From Novosphingobium sp. PC22D (GTDB taxonomy: Bacteria > Pseudomonadota > Alphaproteobacteria > Sphingomonadales > Sphingomonadaceae): a stretch of 64,000 bases of DNA. How positions within the stretch are numbered: position 1 is the first letter of the stretch; every line of letters begins with the position of its first letter. Below, one piece after another: positions 43,700 to 52,831 of this stretch. The position numbers and the translations under genes are program-made. The notes beneath the pieces are model-generated. The model ran no database searches, had not been told where the DNA came from, and saw nothing but the letters and a program-made list of their open reading frames with translations. The stretch is taken from contig NZ_MWMO01000002.1 in the NCBI RefSeq assembly GCF_002556635.1, forward strand, positions 248,001-312,000, given 5' to 3'.

Positions 43700-45352
43700 T
43701 CAGGCAAGCGCCAGGCGGTTGGTTCCGCGCTCCACCTGCATCCGGTGCCGGTCAAGCAGTTCGAGCGAGCGCCGGTGGCGCGAATGGAGGAACAGCCATT
43801 CGTTCGTCACCCGATCCGGTCGCACGTCCACGACCATGTAGCCGCGCCGGCTGGTGTCGCACCATTTCAGCGCGGGATTGCTCTCGCGGTAGCTGCGCGC
43901 GACCGCCTGGGGATCGCCCGAATAGCGCTTGTCGAAGCCGAGCGACGAAACGCTGTGCCCGGCGAACTCCACCCCGGCGGGCTTGCCCGCGTTGTCGAGG
44001 TCGAAGGCCCAGGCGTTGTGGCTGTCGCCGCTGAGAACCACGAGGTCGCACCCTGCCGACTGGGCGGCCGACAGCACGCGCGCGCGGGCGGCGGGATAGC
44101 CGTCCCAGCGGTCCATGCTCAACGGTATGCCCAGTTCGGCGAGCTTTGCCGCAAGATCGAGCTCGGTCTTCTCCTGCTCCGTCGGGGCCGCACCGGCAGG
44201 AAACCACGCGCCGTAGTCGCGCGGCATGAGCGTGGTGCCCATTATGACTTGTTGCGCGAGGATCTGCCACCGTGTCCCCGCCGCCACCGACCCGGCGAAT
44301 CCCTCGGCGAGCCAGGCTTCCTGCGCCGCGCCCATCATCGTGCGCGCGGGGTCCGCCAGCGGTCCGTCGCGAAAGGCGATCGCGGCGGCGAGCGGATCGG
44401 GCTTGTCCTTGAGCCAGGCGCCAAGGTCGAGCTGCTCGCTGCGCGCGAGGATGCGGGTCTCGAGGCGGTACAGGCTCGCCAGATCGCCCAGCTCGTAGCG
44501 GCTATAGGGATCGGGGCGCATCGGCATCCACTCGTGCCAGGCCTGCATGGCCGCCCCCATCCGCACGGCCCACGGACCCTCGTCGGCGGGATCGTGATTG
44601 GCCGCGCCGTGCTGCCAGGAGTTGTTCACCGTCTCGTGATCGTCGCACATGGCGATCATCGGATAGGCCCGATGCAGCGCCTGCAGATCGGGATCGAGCC
44701 TATAGCTGGCGTAGCGCTGGCGGTAATCGAGCAGACTGACCGCCTCGTGATGCGGCTGGATGCCGCGCCCGACGACAAGTTCGGGGAGCGCGTCCGACCG
44801 CGTGAGCTTGGATTCGTAAATGTAATCGCCAAGATGCACGACGAGATCGAGGTCGTCGCGCGCGGCCGCATGGCCATAGGCGTTGAACCAGCCCGAGGTC
44901 GCGTTGGAGCAGGAAAAGACGCCGATGCGGAAGTGGTCGAGCGGCCCCTCGGGGAGCGTACGGGTGCGCCCCACATCCGAGACCTCTCCGTCCGGCGCCG
45001 TAAAGCGGTAGTAGAGCCAGCGGCCCGGCTCCAGCCCCTCGGGGCGGAATTTGGCGCAGAAGTCGCTCTCGGGCCCGACCCGCGCAGAGCCGCGCGCGAG
45101 GATCGACGCAAACTCGGGCTCGCGCGCGAGTTCCACGCGCAGCAGCGCCGAACCGCCACCCGCCGGTACGTAGCGCGTCCATAAGGTGACGCTGTCCTGC
45201 AGCGGATCGCCGCTGGCGACCGAATGGGTGAAGCCCCGCGCGGCTGGCGCCGCGTAAAGCGTCCCGGGCGCAAGGCCAAGCAGCGGGGCCAGCGCCGCAG
45301 CCTCAAGCAGGCTGCGCCGCGATACGAAAGTGAGGGGGGCGTCGGTTGTCAT
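43700..45352 (-). CDS. phoD: PhoD-family alkaline phosphatase/phosphodiesterase
   Basis: A 550-residue secreted phosphatase. The N-terminus has a twin-arginine signal (FVSRRSLLEAAALAPLLGLA) for folded export. The PhoD N-terminal domain begins FTHSVASGDPLQDSVTLWTR; the metallophosphatase core has LVVHLGDYIYES near residue 177, AMCDDHETVNNSW near 246 and LSGDSHNAWAFDLDNAG near 439, supplying the metal ligands. ATG 45352 fits the Tat signal. It is divergent from a TonB receptor with the shared control region at 45353-45535, and probably releases phosphate from organic esters under phosphate limitation. Confidence 0.93.
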   Translation of the reverse strand: MTTDAPLTFVSRRSLLEAAALAPLLGLAPGTLYAAPAARGFTHSVASGDPLQDSVTLWTRYVPAGGGSALLRVELAREPEFASILARGSARVGPESDFCAKFRPEGLEPGRWLYYRFTAPDGEVSDVGRTRTLPEGPLDHFRIGVFSCSNATSGWFNAYGHAAARDDLDLVVHLGDYIYESKLTRSDALPELVVGRGIQPHHEAVSLLDYRQRYASYRLDPDLQALHRAYPMIAMCDDHETVNNSWQHGAANHDPADEGPWAVRMGAAMQAWHEWMPMRPDPYSRYELGDLASLYRLETRILARSEQLDLGAWLKDKPDPLAAAIAFRDGPLADPARTMMGAAQEAWLAEGFAGSVAAGTRWQILAQQVIMGTTLMPRDYGAWFPAGAAPTEQEKTELDLAAKLAELGIPLSMDRWDGYPAARARVLSAAQSAGCDLVVLSGDSHNAWAFDLDNAGKPAGVEFAGHSVSSLGFDKRYSGDPQAVARSYRESNPALKWCDTSRRGYMVVDVRPDRVTNEWLFLHSRHRRSLELLDRHRMQVERGTNRLALA

Positions 45353-45445
45353 AGCGCTGGGCGCTATCGCAAAGCGATGACAGTCCCGTTGCACTCTTCC
45401 GCGCTCGAACGTCGCACAATGGACATCAAAGCATCACATAACTTT

Positions 45446-45480
45446 CAGATATCTGACATCTAACTTACGAATAGATGTCA
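45446..45480. promoter_or_regulatory. Nested palindromes in the phoD/TonB receptor control region
   Basis: CAGATATCTG (45446-45455) is a perfect 10-bp palindrome. It overlaps a longer inverted repeat of TGACATCT (45454-45461) and AGATGTCA (45473-45480) with an 11-nt spacer. The stretch is clearly AT-richer than its surroundings. TGTCA/TGACA are PhoB half-site elements but PhoB sites are direct repeats, so the regulator could be PhoB or something else. Confidence 0.55.
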
Positions 45481-45535
45481 CGGAACCTGCCTAAAGGCCC
45501 CGCTCATCAGAACAGTGATGAACAGGGAACCGCAC

Positions 45536-48328
45536 ATGACAGCCATCCATTCGCTCCGTCCCCGGGGCCGCCGCCGCTTGCTGCGCGCGGCCATTCTCGC
45601 CGGCACTTTCCTGCCCGGCACGGCGTTCGCCGGCGTGATTTCGGGCGTCATCATGGACGCGGCGCTCGACCGGCCGATCCGCGGCGCCACGGTCGCGGTG
45701 GAGGGCAGCGACACGACGGTCACCACCGACGAGGACGGCCGTTATGTTCTCTACGACGTCGATGCGGGCAGCTACACCCTGACCGTGAGCCAGCCCGGCT
45801 ACCGCGACGAGACCTTGCAGGTCACCGTTCCGCAGACCGGCACCGTCACGGCCAACGGCTCGATCGCGCTCGCCGACAGTGCGGCGCGGGGCGGCGACAT
45901 CGTGGTGACCGGCGCGCGCGCCTCGCGGCTGCTGGCGATCCAGCGCAAGCGCGCGCTGTCGGTCGTCGCCGACGTCGTCTCCTCCGACGGGATCGGCAAG
46001 CTGCCCGATTACAACACCGCCGAAGCGCTGCAGCGCCTGCCCGGCATCTCGGTCGACATCGACCAGGGCGAGCCGCGCTACGTCGTCATCCGCGGCGTCG
46101 ATCCGAACCTCAACCTCGTGACGATCGACGGCAACGTCGTCGGCATTCCCGAAGCCGAAGGGCGGCAGGTCGCGCTCGATACGATCCCGTCCGATCTGGT
46201 CGGCGCGATCGAAGTGGTTAAGACGGTCACGCCCGACTACGACGCCAACGCGATCGGCGGCGCGATCAACATCGTCACACCGAGCGCCTACGACCGCTCC
46301 GAGCCTTACACCTTCGTCTCGGCGCGCGGCATCTACGGCAGCAAGGCGGACAAGGCGAGCCTGGGCGCCAGTGCGATCCACGGCCAGACCTTCGGCGGCG
46401 AGGACCAGTTCGGTGTCGTCGTCGGCGCCAGCTATTCCAAGCGCTTCATCGACAGCCAGCTCGTCGATCCGCTGAGCTGGAGCGAAGTGGCGGACGGCTT
46501 CTGGGCGCCCGGCGGCATGCGGATGTACAACTACTCGATCATGCGCGAGCGCATCGGCGCGATCGCCAACCTCGAATGGCGGCCGAACGGCGACGTGCGG
46601 GTCTACGTGAACTCGATCTACAACGAGTTCACCGACCACGAAGGCCGCGACCAGTTCGACTACGACATGTTCCGCGGCACGGCGACGGTCTCGGGCAACC
46701 AGGTGACCTACGACCGCGGTCGGGCGACGCGCGAATTCCGCCAGAACAACCAGACCCAGAAGCTCTACAATATCTCGCCGGGTGTCGATCTGCGCTTCGG
46801 CACGATCGAACTCAAGCTCAACTACACGTATGCCCACGCGCAGGAGCACACGCCGATCCGCGACGACATCGAGTTCCGCTCGGGCGGCGACAAGGTCTCG
46901 ACGATCGTTGTCGACGGTTCGATGCCGACCTTCGCCGCGATCGACGACACGCTGTTCGATCCCGCCGCCTTCCCGATGCGCCGCATCCGCCTGCGCCGCG
47001 AGACGATCGACGAGGATCTGCACGCGGTGAAGGCCGACGTGAAGGTCGATTTCGCCGACGGCACCGACAGCTTCGTCAAATTCGGCGGCAAGTTCACCGA
47101 CCGCTCCAAGGACCGCGACAACTATCAGGAAGTGTGGACTCCGGTCGACGGCTACAGCTTCGCCGACACCGGCGGCGCCCTCGCCCCGATCTCCGGCTTC
47201 TTCGGCGGCAAGTACGATTTCGGCCCGGCCATGGATTACGACGGCGTGCTCGACTACGCCTTCGCGCAAGGCTCGGGCCGGATGGAGCTGGACGAGGAAG
47301 CGACCGCCTTCAACGACAAGGCGAGCGACTATCGCATAAGCGAGAAGATCTATGCCGGCTACGCCATGGCCAGCATCGACATGGGCGCGCTCAACGTGAT
47401 CGGCGGCGCGCGCATCGAGTACACTTCGGGCACCTACGACGCCTTCGCCATTCGCGACACCGACGGGGACGGCGAGGTCGAGATCTCCGACATCACCCCG
47501 CTCGAGTTCAAGAAGGAATACACCTACGTCCTTCCCAACGTCACGCTGAACTACCGCCCGAGCGAGCAGATGGTGTTCCGTGCCGCGTGGACCAACACGA
47601 TCGGCCGCCCGAACTACTCCGATGTCGTGCCCACCTTCGAGGAAGAGGACGGAAACGGCGAATCGGGCAACCCCAACCTCAGGCCCTACACCTCGATGGG
47701 ACTGGACGTTTCGGCCGAATACTATCCCGACGCCGACACCGTGTTCGCCGTCGCCGGCTTCTACAAGAACATCAAGAACCCGATCTACTCGCAGACCATC
47801 TACGATACCTCTTTCGCCGGGGTGGACCTGCTCAGCCTTTCGCAACCGCAAAACGCCGACAGCGGCGAACTGTTCGGCCTCGAGGCCAACATGACGACGC
47901 GGCTCAAGTTCCTGCCTGCGCCGTTCGACGGCTTCGGGATCTCGGCCAATGTCACCTATGTCGATTCCAGCGTCGACGTGCCCGGCCGCGATGACGACGA
48001 CCTGCCGTTCTTCCGCCAGTCCAAGTGGCTCGCGGGCGGCGCGCTGTTCTTCGAGAAGGGGCCGATCGAGGCCCGCCTCGCGGTCAGCTACCGCGACGCC
48101 TACCTGGTCGGCGTGGGCGCGAGCAGGGACTTCGACAGCTACATCGACGGCCGCACCGTGCTCGACGCGCGGATCGGCTATCGCGTCTTCGAGGGCGTCG
48201 AGGTCTTCGGCTCGGTCTCGAACTTCGGCGAGGAGCCGCTCGTCGGCTACCAGGGCTATTCCAGCCGCGTCACGTCGCGCGAGGAATACGGCGTCAACGC
48301 CGACTTCGGAATCAGCGCGAAGTTCTGA
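45536..48328 (+). CDS. TonB-dependent receptor with N-terminal carboxypeptidase-regulatory-like domain
   Basis: A 930-residue outer-membrane receptor. A signal peptide (RRLLRAAILAGTFLPGTAFA) is followed by a beta-sandwich resembling CarboxypepD_reg (VISGVIMDAALDRPIRGATV to residue 105), a TonB box-like DIVVTGARAS, then a plug with LQRLPGISVDIDQGEPRYV and VVKTVTPDYDANAIGGAINI. The barrel ends GVNADFGISAKF. This belongs to the large receptor group of Caulobacter, Xanthomonas and sphingomonads. GTG 45515 or ATG 45518 would also be possible starts. Being divergent from phoD suggests uptake of phosphorylated compounds. Confidence 0.92.
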   Translation: MTAIHSLRPRGRRRLLRAAILAGTFLPGTAFAGVISGVIMDAALDRPIRGATVAVEGSDTTVTTDEDGRYVLYDVDAGSYTLTVSQPGYRDETLQVTVPQTGTVTANGSIALADSAARGGDIVVTGARASRLLAIQRKRALSVVADVVSSDGIGKLPDYNTAEALQRLPGISVDIDQGEPRYVVIRGVDPNLNLVTIDGNVVGIPEAEGRQVALDTIPSDLVGAIEVVKTVTPDYDANAIGGAINIVTPSAYDRSEPYTFVSARGIYGSKADKASLGASAIHGQTFGGEDQFGVVVGASYSKRFIDSQLVDPLSWSEVADGFWAPGGMRMYNYSIMRERIGAIANLEWRPNGDVRVYVNSIYNEFTDHEGRDQFDYDMFRGTATVSGNQVTYDRGRATREFRQNNQTQKLYNISPGVDLRFGTIELKLNYTYAHAQEHTPIRDDIEFRSGGDKVSTIVVDGSMPTFAAIDDTLFDPAAFPMRRIRLRRETIDEDLHAVKADVKVDFADGTDSFVKFGGKFTDRSKDRDNYQEVWTPVDGYSFADTGGALAPISGFFGGKYDFGPAMDYDGVLDYAFAQGSGRMELDEEATAFNDKASDYRISEKIYAGYAMASIDMGALNVIGGARIEYTSGTYDAFAIRDTDGDGEVEISDITPLEFKKEYTYVLPNVTLNYRPSEQMVFRAAWTNTIGRPNYSDVVPTFEEEDGNGESGNPNLRPYTSMGLDVSAEYYPDADTVFAVAGFYKNIKNPIYSQTIYDTSFAGVDLLSLSQPQNADSGELFGLEANMTTRLKFLPAPFDGFGISANVTYVDSSVDVPGRDDDDLPFFRQSKWLAGGALFFEKGPIEARLAVSYRDAYLVGVGASRDFDSYIDGRTVLDARIGYRVFEGVEVFGSVSNFGEEPLVGYQGYSSRVTSREEYGVNADFGISAKF

Positions 48329-48353
48329 TCCGAACCCACGGACAACCAATACA

Positions 48354-48384
48354 AAGGCCGGCTTCCCGAGGGAAAGCCGGCCTT
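48354..48384. terminator. Strong hairpin terminator between convergent genes
   Basis: AAGGCCGGCTT and AAGCCGGCCTT form a perfect 11-bp stem around a 9-nt loop, followed by CTGTTT on the plus strand and preceded by TTGTATTG-type T-rich sequence when read on the minus strand. It lies 26 nt after the receptor stop and 22 nt after the paoC stop position, so it may serve both directions. Confidence 0.8.
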
Positions 48385-48405
48385 CTGTTTGCTGACCGCT
48401 GAGCC

Positions 48406-50604
48406 TCAGACGGGCTCGGGCAGCCTGTCGAGGTACTTGTCGAGCGTGAGCGGATAATCGCGCACGCGGATACCGGTGGCGTTGTAGATCGCATTGGCGA
48501 CCGCCGCGCCCGGACCACAGATTCCGAGTTCGCCGACGCCCTTCGCCTTGAGCGGCGAAACGATGTCGTCGAGCGTGTCGAGGAACACCACCTCCTGGTG
48601 CGGGATGTCGGCGTGGACCGGCACTTCGTAGCCCGCCAGGTCGTGGTTGACGAAGAAGCCGAAGCGCGTGTCGACCGCCAGTTCCTCCATCAGCGCGGCC
48701 CCGGCGGCCATCACCATCGCGCCGATCACCTGGCTGCGCGCCGAGAGCGGATTGAGGATGCGCCCTGCGTCGCATACCGCGAGCATGCGGCGGATGCGCG
48801 TCTCACCAGTATAGGCGTCGACCGCGATTTCGCAGAAATGGGCCGCGTAGGTACCGACGTCGTAGCCGCTCTTGAAGTCGCCGAAGGAGATGCTCCCCTC
48901 GGCGCTGATCGCGCCCGCCTCGGTGAGCGCCATGTCCTTGCCGCCCGCGCGGATGCGGCCGTTCTCGAACACCGCGTCATCCCCGGCAAAGCCGAGCTTC
49001 TCGCCGATCTTGCGCCGCAGTTCGACGCAGGCGGCGTAGACGCCGGCAGTCGAACTTGCCGCGCCCCACTGCCCGCCCGAACCGGAAGAGGCCGGAAAGC
49101 GCGAGTCGCCCAGGACAACGCTCACCTTTTCGAGCGGGACGCCGAGCGATTCGGCCGCCGTCTGCGCGATGATCGTATAGCTGCCGGTGCCGATGTCGGT
49201 CATGTCGGTCTCGACCTTGAGACCGCCATCCTTGGCAAGCGAAACCCGCGCGCCCGACTCCTGCGTCGGACCGCCGCGATAGCCGGCGGCGACGCCCATG
49301 CCGATCAGCCAGTCGCCCTCGCGCACCGTGCCCGGCTTCGCACTGCGCCGCGACCAGCCGAACCGCTCGGCGCCTTCGCGCAGACAGCGCACGAGGTTGC
49401 GTTCGGAGAACTTCTTGTCGGGCGATCCGGGCACCATCTCGGGCTCGTTGCGGATGCGCAGCTCGATGGGGTCCATGCCGAGTTTCTCGGCCAGTTCGTC
49501 CATCGCCGCCTCGAGCGCGAGATGGCCGACCGCCTCGCCCGGCGCGCGCATCGCGTTGCCCTCGGGCAAGTCGAGCGTGGCGATGTAGTTCGCGGTGAGC
49601 CGGTTCGCCCCGGCATAGAGCTTGGGCGTCTGCAGCGTGCCGTTCTCGCCGTCCTCGCCGTTGAGGTTGCCCGACCAGTTCTCGTGCGCGATCGCGGTGA
49701 TCCGGCCATCGTTTTGCGCGCCGATCCGCACGCGCTGGATGGTCGCGTGGCGATGAGTGGTGTTGTTCGCCACGAGCGGACGCTGGAGCGTGATCTTGAC
49801 CGGACGTTTCGCCGCCTTGGCGGCAAGCGCCGCGAGCACCGCGTCCGAGCGGATGAACAGCTTTCCGCCGAACCCCCCGCCGATATAGGGCGAATCGAGC
49901 CGGACGTTTTCCGGATCGATGCCCAGAATCTTCCCCATGCTCTCCTTGCCCCACTGGATCATCTGGTTCGACGTCCACAGCGTGAGCTTGTCGCCCTCCC
50001 ACGACGCGATCGTCGCATGTGGCTCCATCATCGCGTGAGTCTCGTCGGGCGTGGTGTAGCGCCCGTCAAACTTCACCGGCGCCGCCGCATAGGCTGCGTC
50101 GAAATCGCCCAGCGTCTTCTTGTCGGGCTTGCCCCCGCCAGTCTTCGCGAGCGGGGCCTGGGGCGCGGCCTCGGGCAGGTCGAACCGGCCGTCGGCGCGG
50201 GCGTATGTCGTGCGGATCAGGCCCGCGGCCGCCCGTGCCTGCTCGAAGGTCTCGGCCACCACGCAGGCGATCGCCTGGTGGTAGTGCGCGATGTCACGAC
50301 CGCCGAACAGCGGCGCGTTATTCGACATGCCCTTGCCGACGGGCTCGGTCTCGGGCGCGGCGACGATGGCGATGACGCCGGGCGCCGCGCGGGCTTCCGA
50401 CAAGTCCATCGCCGTGATGCGGCCCTTGGCGATCGCCGAACCGACGATATAGCCGTAGGCCTGATTGGCGGCGACGTCGTGCCGCTCGTAGGCATAGGGG
50501 GCGGTACCGGTGGTCTTGAGCGGACCGTCGATGCGCTGCGTCGATTTGCCGACAACCTTCGACGAATCGAACAGGTTGCGGCCGGCCGGTGCGGTGAATT
50601 CCAT
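48406..50604 (-). CDS. paoC: PaoC-like molybdenum-cofactor subunit of periplasmic aldehyde oxidoreductase
   Basis: A 732-residue xanthine-dehydrogenase-family large subunit, the same length as E. coli PaoC. After the N-terminal VVGKSTQRIDGPLKTTGTAP come the cofactor loops SPYIGGGFGGKLFIRS near residue 240 and NAMRAPGEAVGHLALEAAMD near 350, SGSGGQWGAASSTAGV near 507, and the active-site Glu in AKGVGELGICGPGAAVANA near 690. It should oxidise aldehydes to acids. The gene is last in the paoABC operon, 5 nt after paoB. A PaoD-type cofactor insertion factor is not in the window. Confidence 0.92.
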   Translation of the reverse strand: MEFTAPAGRNLFDSSKVVGKSTQRIDGPLKTTGTAPYAYERHDVAANQAYGYIVGSAIAKGRITAMDLSEARAAPGVIAIVAAPETEPVGKGMSNNAPLFGGRDIAHYHQAIACVVAETFEQARAAAGLIRTTYARADGRFDLPEAAPQAPLAKTGGGKPDKKTLGDFDAAYAAAPVKFDGRYTTPDETHAMMEPHATIASWEGDKLTLWTSNQMIQWGKESMGKILGIDPENVRLDSPYIGGGFGGKLFIRSDAVLAALAAKAAKRPVKITLQRPLVANNTTHRHATIQRVRIGAQNDGRITAIAHENWSGNLNGEDGENGTLQTPKLYAGANRLTANYIATLDLPEGNAMRAPGEAVGHLALEAAMDELAEKLGMDPIELRIRNEPEMVPGSPDKKFSERNLVRCLREGAERFGWSRRSAKPGTVREGDWLIGMGVAAGYRGGPTQESGARVSLAKDGGLKVETDMTDIGTGSYTIIAQTAAESLGVPLEKVSVVLGDSRFPASSGSGGQWGAASSTAGVYAACVELRRKIGEKLGFAGDDAVFENGRIRAGGKDMALTEAGAISAEGSISFGDFKSGYDVGTYAAHFCEIAVDAYTGETRIRRMLAVCDAGRILNPLSARSQVIGAMVMAAGAALMEELAVDTRFGFFVNHDLAGYEVPVHADIPHQEVVFLDTLDDIVSPLKAKGVGELGICGPGAAVANAIYNATGIRVRDYPLTLDKYLDRLPEPV

Positions 50605-50609
50605 GGAGA

Positions 50610-51560
50610 TCAGCTCCTCGCCTTTGCGATGACCGCGGCGAGCGTGCGCTCCGCCAGCGTGATCTTGAACTTGTTGTGTTCGCTCGGGCGCGCCTTGGCG
50701 AAAGCGCGCGAGACGACGGCCTTGGCGCCTTGCGGCAGCGCGGCTTCGGCCGCCTCGTCGCGCCAGGGCTTGGGAGCGACGCCGCCGAAGGCGACGCGGC
50801 CGGTGCCGTCATCCTGGATCACCGCCGCGACCGAGACGAGCGCGAAGGCGTAAGACCGGCGGTCGCGCACCTTGCGGTAGACATGCGTTCCCCCGATCGG
50901 CCCGGGCAGCACCACCCCGGTGATCAGTTCGCCGGGCTCGAGCACGTTGTCGCGCTCGGGAGCATCGCCGGGAAGCCGGTGAAAGTCGGCGATCGGGATC
51001 GACCGGGTGGCACCGTCGGCCTTGATCGTCTCGACCTCGGCGTCGAGCACGCGCAGCGCCACCGCCATGTCGCCGGGATAGGTCGCGATGCACTTGTCCG
51101 AGGTGCCGATCACCGCGAGCTGGCGCGAATAGCCTTCGATCGCGGCGCAGCCCGTGCCCGGCTTACGCTTGTTGCAGGGCATGTTCGGGTCGTAGAAATA
51201 GGGACAACGGGTGCGCTGCAGCAGATTGCCCGCCGTGGTCGCCTTGTTGCGAAGCTGGCCGCTCGCGCCCGCGACGATCGCCCGGCTAAGCACCGCGTAA
51301 TCGCGCCGCACCCGCGCGTCGGCCGCGAGCGCCGTGTTGCTCACGAGCGCGCCGATCCTGAGGCCACCCTCGTCGGTTTCCTCGATGGCATCGAGACCGA
51401 TGTCCTGCACATCGACCAGATGCGTGGGAACCTCGATCTCGAGCTTCATCAGGTCGAGCAGGTTGGTGCCGCCGCCAAGGAACATCGCCCCGCGCTTGCC
51501 GGCGACGGCGGCGGCGGCTTCGCGCGGGCTCGTGGCGCGCTGATAAGTGAATGCTCTCAT
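50610..51560 (-). CDS. paoB: PaoB-like FAD subunit with extra [4Fe-4S] site
   Basis: A 316-residue FAD-binding subunit. FAD contacts are visible in [20 protein letters not shown] near residue 22 and [20 protein letters not shown] near 100. The insertion [20 protein letters not shown] with a further Cys in [17 protein letters not shown] matches the [4Fe-4S] cluster that distinguishes PaoB-like subunits from ordinary xanthine dehydrogenase FAD proteins. The start overlaps the paoA stop (ATGA). Electrons pass from the Mo centre through paoA iron-sulfur clusters to this flavin. Confidence 0.92.
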   Translation of the reverse strand: MRAFTYQRATSPREAAAAVAGKRGAMFLGGGTNLLDLMKLEIEVPTHLVDVQDIGLDAIEETDEGGLRIGALVSNTALAADARVRRDYAVLSRAIVAGASGQLRNKATTAGNLLQRTRCPYFYDPNMPCNKRKPGTGCAAIEGYSRQLAVIGTSDKCIATYPGDMAVALRVLDAEVETIKADGATRSIPIADFHRLPGDAPERDNVLEPGELITGVVLPGPIGGTHVYRKVRDRRSYAFALVSVAAVIQDDGTGRVAFGGVAPKPWRDEAAEAALPQGAKAVVSRAFAKARPSEHNKFKITLAERTLAAVIAKARS

Positions 51561-52198
51561 GCCTCGGCTCCCGCGACCTCGGCCATGGCCTCGGCGATGT
51601 TCGAGTAGGCGCCGCAGCGGCAGATGTTGCCGCTCATGCGTTCGCGCATCTCCATGTTGGTCGGCCGCATCTCACCCTCGAGATCATCGGTGACGTGGCT
51701 GGGAATGCCCTCCTCGATCTCCTTGAGCACCGAGACCGCCGAGCAGATCTGCCCCGGCGTGCAATAGCCGCACTGATAGCCGTCGTGCTTCACGAACGCA
51801 GCCTGCATCGGATGCAGATCCTCGGGCGTGCCGAGTCCCTCGATCGTGGTGACCTCGTCGCCCATGTGCTGGACCGCGAGGCTGAGGCACGAATTGATCC
51901 GGGTGCCATTGACGATCACCGTGCACGCGCCGCACTGGCCGTGGTCGCAGCCTTTCTTGGTGCCGGTAAGCGCGAGGTGCTCGCGCAACGCATCGAGCAG
52001 CGTCGTGCGCGTATCGAGCGAGAGCTCGGCGGACTTCCCGTTGACCGAAAACCGGACAGGAACCTTGCCCGGCACGGGCACCCGCGCCGGCGCGGCGAGG
52101 ACGCCGGCAGGCGTGGTGCCAGCCGCTACCGTCGCGGTTGCCGCGCTCGCTGCGAGCATGCCGCGGCGGGAAAGACCTAGTCCTCGTGTGTCGTCCAT
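51557..52198 (-). CDS. paoA: PaoA-like [2Fe-2S] subunit with Tat signal
   Basis: A 213-residue iron-sulfur subunit. The Tat signal [19 protein letters not shown] at residues 8-26 predicts export of the whole heterotrimer to the periplasm, as for E. coli PaoABC. The plant-type cluster has [17 protein letters not shown] plus a Cys in INSCLSLA; the second cluster has [11 protein letters not shown] and [19 protein letters not shown] 52198 is set by the Tat signal; the frame is open further upstream but without such features. It is the first gene of the operon, with the promoter in 52199-52400. Confidence 0.94.
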   Translation of the reverse strand: MDDTRGLGLSRRGMLAASAATATVAAGTTPAGVLAAPARVPVPGKVPVRFSVNGKSAELSLDTRTTLLDALREHLALTGTKKGCDHGQCGACTVIVNGTRINSCLSLAVQHMGDEVTTIEGLGTPEDLHPMQAAFVKHDGYQCGYCTPGQICSAVSVLKEIEEGIPSHVTDDLEGEMRPTNMEMRERMSGNICRCGAYSNIAEAMAEVAGAEA

Positions 52199-52831
52199 AG
52201 CGTCAGATGATCCCTGGTTGGCTGCTTGCCGATCGTTTTCCCTGATCCTGCCCGGCGTTCCAATGCGCCACCGCCCCGGGGGATCGGCTCGAGTTTTGTC
52301 GAGTAACGCAGTTCGGCCACGCATGGTTGCAAATGAAATGACCGCAGGGCGACCGGTTACCGGAGGATCACGTCGGTCGGCTCGCGACCATACCGCGCGC
52401 CATCGCAAGCCGCCGCTCGCGCCTGGCCTCGTCATCAGGGCAGACCGTCAGCTATCTCTCGATATCGCATTCAGCAGGGGAGAGGCGAGGCCGACCGAAG
52501 GAAGCGCATTCCGAGCGTGGAATCGTCGCCGCGAAAACAGCCGGCCGATGTGCCGGCATCCAAGCACATCGAAAACAACAACAGCGCGGTCTCATCGCAT
52601 CGGCATGACGGGATTTTTAACTGGTATCACAAGTCGCGAGACTCTATTCTTGATTCGATAGATCAGGGCCTCCTCCATGTCAGAAGCAATTGGGTTCCAC
52701 CGGTTTCGGCCGCACAAGAAGATCCTCGCTTGACGCTGGTCGAAACTCGGCATGGGCCGGCGCGGAACCGCTTTCGATCTCGCGCGGGACGATTAGCCGA
52801 AGGGATAGCCATCACGCCGGGCTTTCGCCTC
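52199..52831. other. Intergenic region between divergent paoA and DUF3857 gene
   Basis: About 630 nt hold the promoters of the two divergent genes. 52560-52670 is markedly AT-richer than its surroundings and is the best candidate for the DUF3857 promoter. An open frame runs from an ATG at 52517 into the DUF3857 gene, but its product (KHIENNNSAVSSHRHDG and similar) does not look like an exported protein leader. I see no RNA gene, repeat or clear operator here. Confidence 0.55.

Noticed and set aside
45491..48775. Minus-strand frame of more than 1000 codons opposite the TonB receptor
   Set aside because: Mirror of the receptor codon pattern with no recognisable domain; the plus-strand receptor has a signal peptide, plug and barrel.
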